Positions 42,400-52,065 of a stretch of DNA of 64,000 nucleotides are shown piece after piece. The stretch lies in contig CAVPTO010000003.1 in assembly GCA_963708675.1 (NCBI GenBank), forward strand, positions 2,480,001 through 2,544,000, read 5' to 3'. The position numbers were made by a program, and so were the translations under genes. Each line of letters begins with the position of its first letter. Position 1 is the first letter of the stretch. Below the pieces are notes generated by a model. The model did no database searches. It had not been told where the DNA came from and worked only from the letters and a program-made list of their open reading frames with translations. The DNA is from DATAXP01 sp963708675. GTDB lineage: Bacteria; Planctomycetota; Planctomycetia; Pirellulales; PNKZ01.

Positions 42400-43815
42400 A
42401 TGTTTCGCACGTTCGCCTGTTTCGCCCTTTCGGCACTTTCGATGGCTGTGCCATCGCTCGTTCGCGCTGCCGAGAAGCCCAATGTCCTGTTCATCGCGGT
42501 CGACGATCTGAACGATTGGATCGGCTGCCTCGGCGGTCACCCGCAAGCGAAGACGCCGAACATCGACGCGCTTGCCGGCCGCGGCGTCAATTTCTATCAC
42601 GCTTATTGCGCTTCACCGGTGTGCAATCCTTCGCGCACGGCGCTGATGTGCGGACTCCGCAGCAGCACGTCGGGCGTCTACAACAACGACATCAATCGTC
42701 GCGACACCATCTGCACGCAGTACGATCCGCTGAACACGCACTTTCACAACAACGGCTATCACGTCGCCGGCTGCGGCAAGATCTATCACGGCGACGGCGA
42801 CCAGTTCGGCGTGTGGGATGAATATGGCCCGAAGGCCGAACACGATTCGCCGCCCGGCAAAGGCGAAGACGGCGGCGTCGGCGGCATCCGCTTCGCTCCC
42901 GTCGACGAAAACGACGAAGACATGGGGGACTATCACACCGTCAGTTGGTGCATCGATCAGCTGAATAAGAAGCACGACAAGCCATTGTTCCTTGCGTGTG
43001 GTCTGCACAAGCCGCACATGGCGTGGAACGTGCCGCGCAAGTATTACGACATGTTTCCGCTCGAGTCGATTCAACTTCCCACGGTGCAGGAAGGTGATCT
43101 GAGCGACATCCCGCCGGCAGGCGTGAAGATGGCCAGGCCCGAAGGCGATCATGCCGAGATGTTGAAGTCGGGCCGATGGAAGGAAGCCGTGCGCGGATAC
43201 CTGGCTGCCGGAGCTTTTTGCGACGCGATGATTGGCCGTTTGATGGCCGCGTTCGACAAAAGCCCGCTGCGCGACAACACGATCGTCGTCTTTTGGGGCG
43301 ACCACGGTTGGCACCTCGGCGAGAAAGAGCACTGGCGCAAGTTCGCCCTGTGGGAAGAGGCGACCCGCGCGCCGCTGTTCTACTACGTGCCCGGCATGAC
43401 CAAGCCGAAGTCGGTCTCGATGCGCACCGTCGACTTCATGAGCATCTATCCGACGCTGTGCGAGTTGTGCGGCCTCGATCGCCCCAAGCACGTCGAAGGC
43501 GTGAGCATCGCGAAGCTGCTCAAGAAGCCAAACGCCGATTGGGACACGCCCGCGCTGACGACGCACGGCTACGAGAACCATGCCGTGCGGACCGAGAAGT
43601 GGCGTTACATTCGCTACGCCAACGGCGACGAAGAGCTGTACGACGAAGTCAGCGATCCGCAAGAATGGAAGAATCTCGCCAGCGATCCGAAGCTGCAATC
43701 GGTCAAGACCGAGTTGGCCGAGTGGATGCCCAAGACGAACGTGCCGACGCCTACGCGAGAGAAAAACGAAGGAAAGAAACAAGCGAAGCAAGAGAAGCGC
43801 GCAAAGAAAAAGTGA
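42400..43815 (+). CDS. Secreted iduronate-2-sulfatase-like sulfatase
   Basis: 471 residues, intact. Signal peptide (CFALSALSMAVPSLVRA), PNVLFIAVDDLNDWIGCLGG, formylglycine motif CNPSR, then GKIYHGDGDQFGVWDEYG, KKHDKPLFLACGLHKPHMAW and TIVVFWGDHGWHLGEKEHW. C-terminus Lys-rich (KKQAKQEKRAKKK). It shares about the whole architecture with the two genes before it. Its TGA overlaps the next start (TGATG). Confidence 0.93.
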   Translation: MFRTFACFALSALSMAVPSLVRAAEKPNVLFIAVDDLNDWIGCLGGHPQAKTPNIDALAGRGVNFYHAYCASPVCNPSRTALMCGLRSSTSGVYNNDINRRDTICTQYDPLNTHFHNNGYHVAGCGKIYHGDGDQFGVWDEYGPKAEHDSPPGKGEDGGVGGIRFAPVDENDEDMGDYHTVSWCIDQLNKKHDKPLFLACGLHKPHMAWNVPRKYYDMFPLESIQLPTVQEGDLSDIPPAGVKMARPEGDHAEMLKSGRWKEAVRGYLAAGAFCDAMIGRLMAAFDKSPLRDNTIVVFWGDHGWHLGEKEHWRKFALWEEATRAPLFYYVPGMTKPKSVSMRTVDFMSIYPTLCELCGLDRPKHVEGVSIAKLLKKPNADWDTPALTTHGYENHAVRTEKWRYIRYANGDEELYDEVSDPQEWKNLASDPKLQSVKTELAEWMPKTNVPTPTREKNEGKKQAKQEKRAKKK

Positions 43816-45281
43816 TGAGTGAAACGACGTCGAAAGCCGTTGCGCTTCGTTGTGTATCGTGTCTGCTGGTGGTGATGGGCGCGACGGCATCGGTCTTCGC
43901 TGCCGAAGCGCCGTCGCGGCCAAATATCCTTTGGATCATTGCCGAGGATATGGGGCCGGACCTCGCCTGCTACGGCGATCGCGACGCCCGCGCGCCGAAC
44001 CTCGACCGTTTGGCCAGCCAAGGCCGACGGTACAACAACGCCTACGCGACGGCGCCGATTTGCTCGGCATCGCGATCAGCGTTCAACACTGGCGTTTATC
44101 AGACGTCGATCGGCGCCCATCATCATCGCAGTCATCGCGACGACGATTTCCCCTTGCCCTTCGGCGTGCGGCTCGTCTCTCAACGTCTGCACGACGTCGG
44201 CTACATGACAGGCAATCTCATCAAGTTGCCCGAGTCGATGGGATTCGACGGCAAGAACAAAACCGACTTCAACTTCCATGTCGATGGCAATGCTTTTGAC
44301 ACCGGTCAATGGACCGTGATCGTCAAGCATCAGCCGTTCTATGCTCAGATCAACCTGGGCGAAGCGCATCGACCGTACCCGGAGAGCGTGTCGAACCCGA
44401 CGAACCCCGCAACGGTGACGCTTCCCCCTTATCTACCCGACGACCCGATCGCTCGCGAAGATTTTGCGCGCTATCACGATTCGATCGCCATCGTCGATGC
44501 CAAGGTCGGCGCGATTCTCGATCAATTGGATCGCGACGGTCTGCGAGAGAACACGCTTGTGTTCTTCTTCGGCGACAATGGGCGTGAATGTTTTCGAGGC
44601 AAGTATTTCGCCTATGAGCAAGGGACGCACGTGCCGCTGATAGTGCGATGGCCCGGCCACGTGCCGCCCGGTACGGTGAGCGATGACCTGGTCAGCTTGA
44701 TCGACGTGGCGGCCGAGTCGCTCGTGGCCGCAAGCGTTCCGCTGCCGGCGAAGGTCCAAGGTCAGCCGTTTCTTGCCGCCGATGCCAAGAAGCGTGAATA
44801 CCTCGTCACGGCGCGAGATCGCATCGACGAAACGCCCGACCGAGTGCGCACGATTCGCGACGCCCGCTACAAATACATCCGCAACTATCAGCCTGAGCGA
44901 CCGTATCTGCAACGCATGCTCTACGCCGAGGCGACGAATCCGAACGTCAACCTGATGCGCGATCTCATGGCGAAGGGCAAATTGAACTCCGCCCAGGCGA
45001 AATTCATGGCGTCGCATCGACCCACCGAAGAGCTGTACGATCTGCGGGCCGACCCTTTCGAGTTGAACGATCTCGCACAATCGCCCGAAGCGCCCGAAGC
45101 GCACGGACCTCGCGACCGCTTGCGTGCAGCGCTCGAGCGCTGGCTAAGGGAAACCCGAGATCACGGCGTCACGCTCGAGGATCCCGTCACCGAGGCTCGC
45201 ATCATTGCCGAGCATGATCGTAAAATGAGCGAACAGTTCAACGCCGACGGCTCAAAGAAAAAGAAGGGCGTAAAGAAGTAG
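43815..45281 (+). CDS. Secreted sulfatase (second subfamily)
   Basis: 488 residues from ATG 43815. Signal peptide (CVSCLLVVMGATASVFA), then NILWIIAEDMGPDLACYGD, formylglycine motif CSASR (C-x-A-x-R), TGVYQTSIGAHHHRSH, FYAQINLGEAHRPYP and LVFFFGDNGRECFRGKYFAYEQG. This is a heparan N-sulfatase-like subfamily rather than the iduronate type of its neighbours. C-terminus DGSKKKKGVKK. Coupled to the preceding gene by start/stop overlap. Confidence 0.92.
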   Translation: MSETTSKAVALRCVSCLLVVMGATASVFAAEAPSRPNILWIIAEDMGPDLACYGDRDARAPNLDRLASQGRRYNNAYATAPICSASRSAFNTGVYQTSIGAHHHRSHRDDDFPLPFGVRLVSQRLHDVGYMTGNLIKLPESMGFDGKNKTDFNFHVDGNAFDTGQWTVIVKHQPFYAQINLGEAHRPYPESVSNPTNPATVTLPPYLPDDPIAREDFARYHDSIAIVDAKVGAILDQLDRDGLRENTLVFFFGDNGRECFRGKYFAYEQGTHVPLIVRWPGHVPPGTVSDDLVSLIDVAAESLVAASVPLPAKVQGQPFLAADAKKREYLVTARDRIDETPDRVRTIRDARYKYIRNYQPERPYLQRMLYAEATNPNVNLMRDLMAKGKLNSAQAKFMASHRPTEELYDLRADPFELNDLAQSPEAPEAHGPRDRLRAALERWLRETRDHGVTLEDPVTEARIIAEHDRKMSEQFNADGSKKKKGVKK

Positions 45282-45330
45282 ACGTCTCGTGTGATTGATG
45301 GTTGGGCATTTTCGGCAGGTGATTCGTACG

Positions 45331-45861
45331 ATGCTCATTCTCACTCAACTCCCTTATTGTTGGTCGGTCGTTCTCGTCGTCGTCGGAAGCGTCGAACTCG
45401 CTCAGTTTGAAAAGACGGTCAAAGCTTCGGCAGCAATTCACGTGGGCACGGACGATTCGACGGTTCGATCGATCCTTGGAGAACCACTCGCACGTTGGGA
45501 AGCGCGTTCGCCGCTTTCGAGTCTTTTCTTGGGCCCGAGACCTCGACAGTGGGTCTATGGAACCTGGATTGACCTTCAACGAATCATCATGCCTGAGTTC
45601 CCATTCTTGAATCCCATCCCGATCAGGCTGAGATTGTTTGACGCCGATGAGAATGATCTTGTCATCCATTGGAACGATGCCGATGTTGTGGAGCGTATTC
45701 AGCAACCGTCGCCGCTTTATCAATCGCAGCGGTCCCGCAGATTCTTGATCGCTTTGTCGCGTGCACTTCGGTCACAGTACGATCAGCTTTACCCTATCCA
45801 CCGTGAGCAAACAATGATGTTGTTCGCGAGTAGAAGAAGGCTAGATCAACAAGTGCTATGA
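45331..45861 (+). CDS. Exported protein, SmpA/BamE-like fold possible
   Basis: 176 residues from ATG 45331 with AGGTGA upstream. A signal or anchor helix (WSVVLVVVGSVELAQ) precedes VGTDDSTVRSILGEPLARWEA and RQWVYGTWIDLQRII, the pattern (start of helix, LGxP, W-V-Y) of SmpA/BamE-like domains. That resemblance is by eye only. It follows the sulfatase operon by about 50 bp and may be co-transcribed. Confidence 0.5.
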   Translation: MLILTQLPYCWSVVLVVVGSVELAQFEKTVKASAAIHVGTDDSTVRSILGEPLARWEARSPLSSLFLGPRPRQWVYGTWIDLQRIIMPEFPFLNPIPIRLRLFDADENDLVIHWNDADVVERIQQPSPLYQSQRSRRFLIALSRALRSQYDQLYPIHREQTMMLFASRRRLDQQVL

Positions 45862-45886
45862 TCGCGAAAATCGAAAGGCCAATCCC

Positions 45887-46618
45887 TTGAGCGACAGAAT
45901 CTCTTCATTCCGGCATTTGATGGCGCTGGCGATTGCCGTGGGGTTGATGGTCGGCTTGCTGCCCGCCGTCGAACCGAAGTCGAAGAGCGGCAAAGGCGAC
46001 AACGCAACGAAGCGTGCGTCGGGACTGATGCGGTGGGAGGCGACGATCGAGAGATTCGAGGCTGCCGATGCAGCGACGCCGCCGCCCAAGGGCGCGGTGC
46101 TGCTCGTCGGCGGATCGAACGCGCGGCGTTGGGTCGATGTCGGCGACTATTTTCCGATGCACAACGTGATCAACCGCGGGTTTGGCAGCGCGCAATTGAC
46201 CGACGTGCTGCACTTCACCGACCGTATCGTGCTGCCTTACGCGCCGGCCACGATTCTGCTCAACGCCGGCGGCAACGACCTCGGCGCAGGCAAATCGCCC
46301 GAGCAAATCCGTGACGCCGCGCGAGCCTTCATCGCCAAGGTCCATGCCGCGCTGCCCGACACGGGCATCTACCAACTCGGGGTGCCACCCGTACGTCGCG
46401 CCGCCGCCGCGCCGGAATCACTTGCCGCAATCCGCACGTTGAACGGCCTGCTCGCGGAGGTGGCGCGCACGGAAAAGAATGTCGAGTTCATCGACTTGTT
46501 CCCGGCCTTTCTCGACGACCAGGGCAAACCTCGGGAGAAACTCTTCGTCGAGGACGGCGTGCATTTCAGTCCCCAGGGCTATGCGGCCGTAACCGAACTG
46601 CTTCGCGGAAAGTTCTAG
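45887..46618 (+). CDS. Secreted SGNH/GDSL-family hydrolase
   Basis: 243 residues from TTG 45887 (or ATG 45920). Signal helix (LAIAVGLMVGLLPAV). SGNH blocks: block I GGSNARRW (serine replaces GDS with GGSN), block II NRGFGSAQL, block III AGGNDLGAG, block V EDGVHFSPQGY with Asp and His. Family members deacetylate or cleave esters, often on carbohydrates, which would fit the sulfatase neighbourhood. Confidence 0.85.
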   Translation: MSDRISSFRHLMALAIAVGLMVGLLPAVEPKSKSGKGDNATKRASGLMRWEATIERFEAADAATPPPKGAVLLVGGSNARRWVDVGDYFPMHNVINRGFGSAQLTDVLHFTDRIVLPYAPATILLNAGGNDLGAGKSPEQIRDAARAFIAKVHAALPDTGIYQLGVPPVRRAAAAPESLAAIRTLNGLLAEVARTEKNVEFIDLFPAFLDDQGKPREKLFVEDGVHFSPQGYAAVTELLRGKF

Positions 46619-46711
46619 TCGCTATTGTTTGATGTCCACTAAGCTCAATTGTGCAGCCGCCGACTGAATGCACCGTCACGCCCCTCGGTTCTCTTGCACC
46701 GCAATTGCACC

Positions 46712-46833
46712 ATGATCACAACGCCGCTTCACGCTGCTTCTCTTCCTAATCGTGAGTGCGACGGCTGTTGTATCGGCGGCTCCGCTGCCGATCGTGGATC
46801 TGTCGGGCGATGTGTCGCGGCAAGTGGTCGTAT
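46712..46833 (+). pseudogene. Truncated N-terminus of a sialidase-like gene
   Basis: After one frame break near 46731 the sequence reads TLLLFLIVSATAVVSA (signal peptide) and PLPIVDLSGDVSRQVVV, the opening of planctomycete exo-alpha-sialidase-like proteins. It then departs from that family. It ends beside the 3' end of an unrelated minus-strand gene. Confidence 0.5.
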
Positions 46834-46844
46834 GTGAGTTGTGG

Positions 46845-47258
46845 TCAAAAATCAAACGGGCTCGGCGGCGGCGTGGGAATCTCCAGAAACGACAACATAT
46901 TGTCGATTTGCGTGAGCGTGTTCATCCCCGCCTTGCCATCGGACGTGAGCTCGGCCTGTTTCTGGAATCGCTGCACAGCCAGATCGGTCGACGTTCCGAA
47001 CGCCGAGTCGTCGATGTCCGATTGAGCAACGTCGAACGGTCCCCAACGAAAGCCCGTGACCGTCGGATCGGGTACGAATGGAAACAGCAGACGCGGCGAA
47101 TTGTCGGCGATGCGCTCAAGCGCCGCCTGAATCGCTTCGACCGCTCGCGTGCCGTTGTCACCACTAGCAACATGAATCGAATGAAAAGGAACGCTGGCCG
47201 CTTGATTGACGCGCGTCCGATCACCAAAGTCGTTCCAGAATCTCGCCTTGAGCGTCAT
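46845..47258 (-). CDS. Peptidoglycan-binding-like domain protein
   Basis: 137 residues. The C-terminal half, GTSTDLAVQRFQKQAELTSD then GKAGMNTLTQIDNML, matches the PG_binding_1 pattern (A-V-x-x-F-Q, D-G-x-x-G-x-x-T). No signal peptide is seen. N-terminal part of unknown fold (ALERIADNSPRLLFPFVPD). Probably contacts the cell wall or phage-like structures, but the cellular location is unclear. Confidence 0.65.
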   Translation of the reverse strand: MTLKARFWNDFGDRTRVNQAASVPFHSIHVASGDNGTRAVEAIQAALERIADNSPRLLFPFVPDPTVTGFRWGPFDVAQSDIDDSAFGTSTDLAVQRFQKQAELTSDGKAGMNTLTQIDNMLSFLEIPTPPPSPFDF

Positions 47259-47480
47259 ATCGTTACCCCGAGTAAAGTGTGCCGGAAGATGCCCGTGTGC
47301 CTGATTGGCAACACGGTTATCGGCGCACTCTCGCCGTGGTTGCGTGAAATCGGCGGCGATATCTCAACGCACATCGGATAGCGAGAACGATCGTGCCTGG
47401 CCGAATTGTGGTCGTCTTCTAAGATAAGCAAGACCCGCGAGCACCGAAGCGCGGGTGATACGACCTTAGGAACCGCGTTG

Positions 47481-49067
47481 ATGCACGACGTTTCGATCTT
47501 TCTCGGTTTGCTGACGGTCATGACGCTCGTGGCGTGGCTCAGTCAGCGGCTCGGCCTGCCGTATCCGACGTTGATGGTGCTGACGGGACTTGCGATCGCT
47601 GTTGTGCCGGGCCTGCCGCACATTGAGCTCGAGCCAGAACTGGTGATGCTCGTCTTTTTGCCTCCGCTGTTGATGTCGGCCGCGTGGTACACGTCGTGGC
47701 CGGAGTTCGTCGCCAATCGGCGACCCATTGGCTTGCTCGCGATTGGCCTCGTTCTCGCGACCACCTTCGGTGTCGCGTGTATTGCACGCTTTGTCGCGCC
47801 CGACATGCCGTGGGCGTGCGCGTTCGCGCTGGGCGCTGTGGTTTCACCGCCCGATGCAGTCGCCGCAACTTCGATCACGCAACGACTCGGCGTTCCGCGC
47901 CGGTTAGTCACCATTCTCGAAGGCGAGAGCCTCGTCAACGACGCCACCGGCCTCGTCGCCTATCGTGTCGCCGTTGTCGCGGCCGTCACTGGCGCCTTTT
48001 CGCCATGGTCGGCGCTTGCACAGTTTTTCGCCGCGGCTGGTGGCGGTGTGGTGATCGGATTGGCAGTTGGCTGGCTGATGACTCGCATCACGAAGCGCGT
48101 CTGCGACCCGACGCTGTGGACGAGCGTGACGCTGCTTCTTCCGTATGCGTCGTATCTACCTGCCGAGGCGTGCGGTGTGTCGGGCGTCTTGGCGACCGTC
48201 GCGACGGGGCTGTTCCTTGGTCATCGCGCTCCTACGCAGGTGACTCCGACGTTGCGATTACACGCCGTCGCCGTGTGGGACGTGATTGTGTTCATCCTCA
48301 GCGGCGTGACCTTCGTGCTCATCGGCCTGCAGTTGCCGGGTGTTGTGAGCGGCATTCGCGATGAGTCGCGGCAGACGGTGGTGCTCACGTCGCTCGCGGT
48401 GAGTGTGGCGGTCATAGCGATTCGCTTGATATGGATCTTTCCGTCAGCCTACTTACCGCGACTGTTGAACAAGCGAATCCGCGAGAACGATCCACTCCCG
48501 CCGCCATTGCACTTGATCGTCTTAGGATGGGCCGGCATGCGCGGCGTGGTTTCCCTGGCGGCTGCCTTGGCGTTGCCGCTGACAACGAATTCTGGCCAGC
48601 CGTTCCCGTATCGCGACGTGATCATATTCATTGTGTTCGTAGTCATCCTTTGCACGCTCGTACTTCAAAGTCTGACATTGCCGTGGCTCATTCGCTTTCT
48701 CGGCGTGAATGTCGACGCGCGACGACTGCTCGAACACGAAGTCGAGGTGCGTCTCAGCACGATCCAAGCGGCACTCGAACGGCTGAAGCTGGCGGAGAGC
48801 GAATCGCGGCACACTTGCGACGAAATCGACCATCTTCGTCAACACTTCGAGCATCAAGTGAGGGTCACACAATTGCGTCTCAATGCCGATGGCAGCGGTA
48901 CGTTTCGCGAGTTGGACTTTTGCGAAGACCTCTATGGTGAGGCACTAAAGGCTCAGCGTCATCATCTCGTGGCGTTACGCAATCACGGTGCAATACGCGA
49001 CGAACTATTGCGGCAGATGGAACACGAACTCGATCTCGAACATGCGCGACTCGTCGCCGGACATTGA
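47481..49067 (+). CDS. CPA1-family sodium/proton antiporter
   Basis: 528 residues from ATG 47481 (the longer frame starting 47406 lacks support). About twelve helices; the transport core holds AVVSPPDAVAATSI, ILEGESLVNDATGLVAY (Asn-Asp ion site) and LGWAGMRGVVSLAAALALP, hallmarks of CPA1/NhaP-like antiporters. A C-terminal soluble tail of about 100 residues forms a coiled coil (ERLKLAESESRHTCDEIDHL). It expels Na+ in exchange for H+. Confidence 0.93.
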   Translation: MHDVSIFLGLLTVMTLVAWLSQRLGLPYPTLMVLTGLAIAVVPGLPHIELEPELVMLVFLPPLLMSAAWYTSWPEFVANRRPIGLLAIGLVLATTFGVACIARFVAPDMPWACAFALGAVVSPPDAVAATSITQRLGVPRRLVTILEGESLVNDATGLVAYRVAVVAAVTGAFSPWSALAQFFAAAGGGVVIGLAVGWLMTRITKRVCDPTLWTSVTLLLPYASYLPAEACGVSGVLATVATGLFLGHRAPTQVTPTLRLHAVAVWDVIVFILSGVTFVLIGLQLPGVVSGIRDESRQTVVLTSLAVSVAVIAIRLIWIFPSAYLPRLLNKRIRENDPLPPPLHLIVLGWAGMRGVVSLAAALALPLTTNSGQPFPYRDVIIFIVFVVILCTLVLQSLTLPWLIRFLGVNVDARRLLEHEVEVRLSTIQAALERLKLAESESRHTCDEIDHLRQHFEHQVRVTQLRLNADGSGTFRELDFCEDLYGEALKAQRHHLVALRNHGAIRDELLRQMEHELDLEHARLVAGH

Positions 49068-49091
49068 ACGACGCGAATACACGACAGCGTT

Positions 49092-50243
49092 TCACTTTTT
49101 CAACGCGGTATCGTCGTTGTCGACACGTGTGAGCGTCAGCAGCCAGTTGCCGTTGCCGCCGGTCAGCGATTGCGGGCGACCACCCTTGTTGTTGACACAC
49201 CAGATGAGTTTGTCGCCTTCGAGTCGGTAGATGCCGAGGCAAACGTCGCCGCGGCGATCGCCTTCGGTGTACACGGCATCCATGTTTCCGGTCTTGCCGT
49301 CGCCGGTCATCGTGAAGGTGCCGCCACCCAAGCCGTTTCCGCTTCCGCCGCCACCACCTCCGCCCGGCCCGCGACCACCCGGCCCACCCATGCCAGGTCC
49401 ACCCATGCCCGGTCTTCCACCAGGACCTGGACCATTACCACCGCCGCCCGGAACGTCGCGCCCGATGATGTGATTGCCTTGCACTAACAGCTCGATGCCG
49501 CCGCGACCTTCGATCGTTCCTCGCCACAGTATCGGACCCGAGGAAGGCTTGTCGCTCCCGGGCAGTCCCGCCGAGCCGCTTGCCGAAGCAACCGCCGCCT
49601 CCGCAGCCTTTTTAAGCTCGTATTCGTCGATCGCATTGTCGTGATTCGCGTCGAGGCGCGCGAAGCTCGCGACGAGCTTGCCCCATTCGACGCGTGAAAT
49701 CTTTTGATCATGATCCGCGTCGCCCAGCTGCGACAACGGCTCCGCCAAACCGCCGGTCGCTTCGAGTTCACCAACCTCGAGCGCATTGTTTTTGTCCGCA
49801 TCGAGTTGGCTGAACGTCTGCGTCAGCTTGCTCCACTCCGCTCGCGAAATCTTGCCATCGCCATTGGCGTCCGCGAACTGCATGGGCCCCGAGCTCGAGC
49901 CCTCAAGCTCCGCCGCCGGCTTGGTCTCAGCCATGGGGCGTGATGTCGGCGTCGTCGGCGACTTATTCTTGTGCCGGTCGTAGGCTGCTTGAAACTCCTC
50001 GCGCGTCAGCGAGTCCGTCGGCTGCTTGCCGGCCGCCTCGAAAATCTTTGCCAAGAACGCCTTGGTGCCGAACGTCGCCTCCTCCATCTTCACAACACCA
50101 TCGCCGTTGGTGTCGATCTGACGAAACAGCGTGTCGGCCGACTTATCGGTCTGCGCTTGAATCAATCCCGCGCTCGACAAACATATCGACAGCGCGAACA
50201 CGGGCACGACGACAGCCGTGCGCCCCACGAGCGTCTTGAACAT
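49092..50243 (-). CDS. Secreted EF-hand protein with C-terminal TIGR03067-like domain
   Basis: 383 residues from ATG 50243 (GGGAGG six bases before). Signal peptide (VVPVFALSICLSSAGLIQA). Five EF-hand-like loops: DTNGDGVVKMEE, DANGDGKISRAEW, DADKNNALEVGE, DADHDQKISRVEW and DANHDNAIDEYE. A Gly/Pro-rich low-complexity linker (about residues 270-310) leads to a C-terminal domain with GIYRLEGDKLIWCVNNKGGRP, the TIGR03067 pattern. It would bind calcium outside the cytoplasm. Confidence 0.87.
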   Translation of the reverse strand: MFKTLVGRTAVVVPVFALSICLSSAGLIQAQTDKSADTLFRQIDTNGDGVVKMEEATFGTKAFLAKIFEAAGKQPTDSLTREEFQAAYDRHKNKSPTTPTSRPMAETKPAAELEGSSSGPMQFADANGDGKISRAEWSKLTQTFSQLDADKNNALEVGELEATGGLAEPLSQLGDADHDQKISRVEWGKLVASFARLDANHDNAIDEYELKKAAEAAVASASGSAGLPGSDKPSSGPILWRGTIEGRGGIELLVQGNHIIGRDVPGGGGNGPGPGGRPGMGGPGMGGPGGRGPGGGGGGGSGNGLGGGTFTMTGDGKTGNMDAVYTEGDRRGDVCLGIYRLEGDKLIWCVNNKGGRPQSLTGGNGNWLLTLTRVDNDDTALKK

Positions 50244-50363
50244 CTCAACCTCCCGGCGGCGACTAAAGATGAGAAGTGGATCGCCGCCCACTTGTTCCGA
50301 CCCGCATCTTAGCCAAAGTCTCGAAGTCCATCCACGCTTTTCGCGATTCCTTCCAAAACGTAA

Positions 50364-50585
50364 CGACTTTTTCCCATACCCATGAGACGGGACGTTTTGT
50401 GCAATAAGTCGGCTCTCTGGTTGGCGACCACAACGTTTTTGCACACTGTTCAAAAACATGTTCGCGACTCCTCGCTCCCCTAAACTCCGCCAACGTCTAC
50501 GCCGCTCGCCCTCTGCAAACACCGCAGTTGAAACACCGCAGCATCCGGGGCGGAAGCATATTCGAAAGCGTGGCCTACTTTCAAC
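50364..50585. repeat. Interspersed ~200-bp repeat, copy B
   Basis: Shares its first 50 bp and last 17 bp with copy A at 32575-32770, but the middle differs. The 13-bp stem of copy A is partly lost here. The 424-bp gap 50244-50667 holds no other feature. Confidence 0.7.
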
Positions 50586-50667
50586 GAGGAACTTTGTCTG
50601 AACTTGCGGTAGATTAAATCAAGGCAGCCTTCGCGGTTTCCCGCACCTCTTCGCCAGGAGGACTCTG

Positions 50668-51763
50668 ATGCTGGCACTGCGCTTCTTTGTGATCCTCATA
50701 TTTGTCGCCAGTGGGTTGTCTGCATCGAATCCTGTGGATGCGGAGGAGATGCCGATCCGGCTGTCGTCGCCGTGGATGCCATTCAAACTTCCGCGTTTTA
50801 ATGCGGGCGACGTCGAGAGAATGAAGGTCCGGTTTGCGTACGTATCGCTGGCCGATCGATTGGTGCACGACAAGCCTCTTCGCAATGGTGAGTTGCCGCC
50901 TCTTTCCGCCGAAGCAAAAGCGGCAATTGACGCGATGGACACACCGCCGCCCAAAGACGGCCCAATGTCTGCGTATTGGATTTCGAAATGGTGGGGATGG
51001 CCCCGAGTCGTTTCCATTCAAATGTTACACAACCTCACGGTCGACGAGTTTCTCCAACGCGATGGACTGGGGTTTTCGCGCATGTTGCCTCCGGGGCCGG
51101 AGTATCTCCTCACAACAGAAACCAAACGCATCGACGTTGAATCCGCGCCTCCTCTATCGAGCGAACATGTGCTCGAACGGGCCATACCGCTAGCGCGAGA
51201 CGCCCTCAGTGCTCTTCTTACGATACAAGCTCCCGCTACGGCCGACACTGCTCGATTTCCACGCCAACAATCAAGGGTGGTTCGCGCAGTATAGATCATT
51301 CGGCGACGTGAAAAGTATCCGACGAGTCGCTGGATTCGAACCGCACGCCATTGAGATCATGCCGGAAGCTCCAATCGACGAAGCAATCGCCGCGAAAGCC
51401 CACAACAATCGCCGTAATGTGGACCAACGTCGTTGGCGCATTGTTCGCCTAGAACTTGTGAGCTTGCTCAAGCACGGCACTCCCGCCGTGTACTCGTCCG
51501 AGCATCTTCCCAACATGGAAGAATTAACGGACGTTAAGACGCGGCCGCTTACAGCCTTCGAAGCCAACGCACTCGATACGCTTCGTGCCGGCGAAGAACT
51601 CACCGCGCAGACCAACGGCAACGTGATCGAAATGGTCGGCGCGATTCGCGCCTCGAACGATTGCATGAAGTGTCACGAAGTGCCGCGCGGCACGCTGCTG
51701 GGCGCGTTCTCGTATCAACTTCAACGCGACCCGCCGATTCGTGTTCAATCAGCGAACGATTAA
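50668..51763 (+). CDS. Secreted c-type cytochrome-like protein (one indel)
   Basis: About 365 residues, frame break near 51208. Signal peptide (FFVILIFVASGLSA). The N-terminal half has DGPMSAYWISKWWGWPRVV; the second frame continues NNQGWFAQYRSFGDVKSIRRVAGFEPHAI. A single haem-binding CMKCH lies near the C-terminus (NDCMKCHEVPRGTLLGAFSY). It is probably an exported haem protein; the partner enzyme is not identified. The junction sequence cannot be fixed exactly. Confidence 0.7.
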
Positions 51764-51822
51764 TCTTCCGTCACTAAAGCTCGGGCTTTTTTCGCCCTGT
51801 GGCCTAAGCTAGACTTCTATTG

Positions 51823-52065
51823 ATGTCATCCAACGTCAATCACCAACGTTCCACAGAGCAATCTGCATCGATTCCTCCCGAGTGGCGACAAGAATTCGAC
51901 GCTGCGGCGCGACGCCCCTTGGCGACGCGATTCCGCTACAGCTTCATTCGCACCTATAAGCCTGTCATGGATGATGCGGTGTATCGCTCATTTGAGTCGA
52001 CCGCCGAGTACCGTCGCTGGTGCGAAGAGCACCTCCCGAGTTGGCTAGGTTATGGGCGCGTTTGA
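51823..52065 (+). CDS. Small partner protein of nucleotidyltransferase pair (putative antitoxin)
   Basis: 80 residues. The conserved-looking core is YKPVMDDAVYRSFESTAEYR and RWCEEHLPSWLGYGR, with a stop overlapping the start of the next gene by 14 bp. By position and size it is the likely antidote or accessory of the nucleotidyltransferase. No DNA-binding motif is visible. Confidence 0.6.
   Translation: MSSNVNHQRSTEQSASIPPEWRQEFDAAARRPLATRFRYSFIRTYKPVMDDAVYRSFESTAEYRRWCEEHLPSWLGYGRV

Noticed and set aside
49300..49480. Gly/Pro-rich plus-strand frame at 49231-49473
   Set aside because: It is the shadow of the low-complexity linker of the EF-hand protein on the minus strand.
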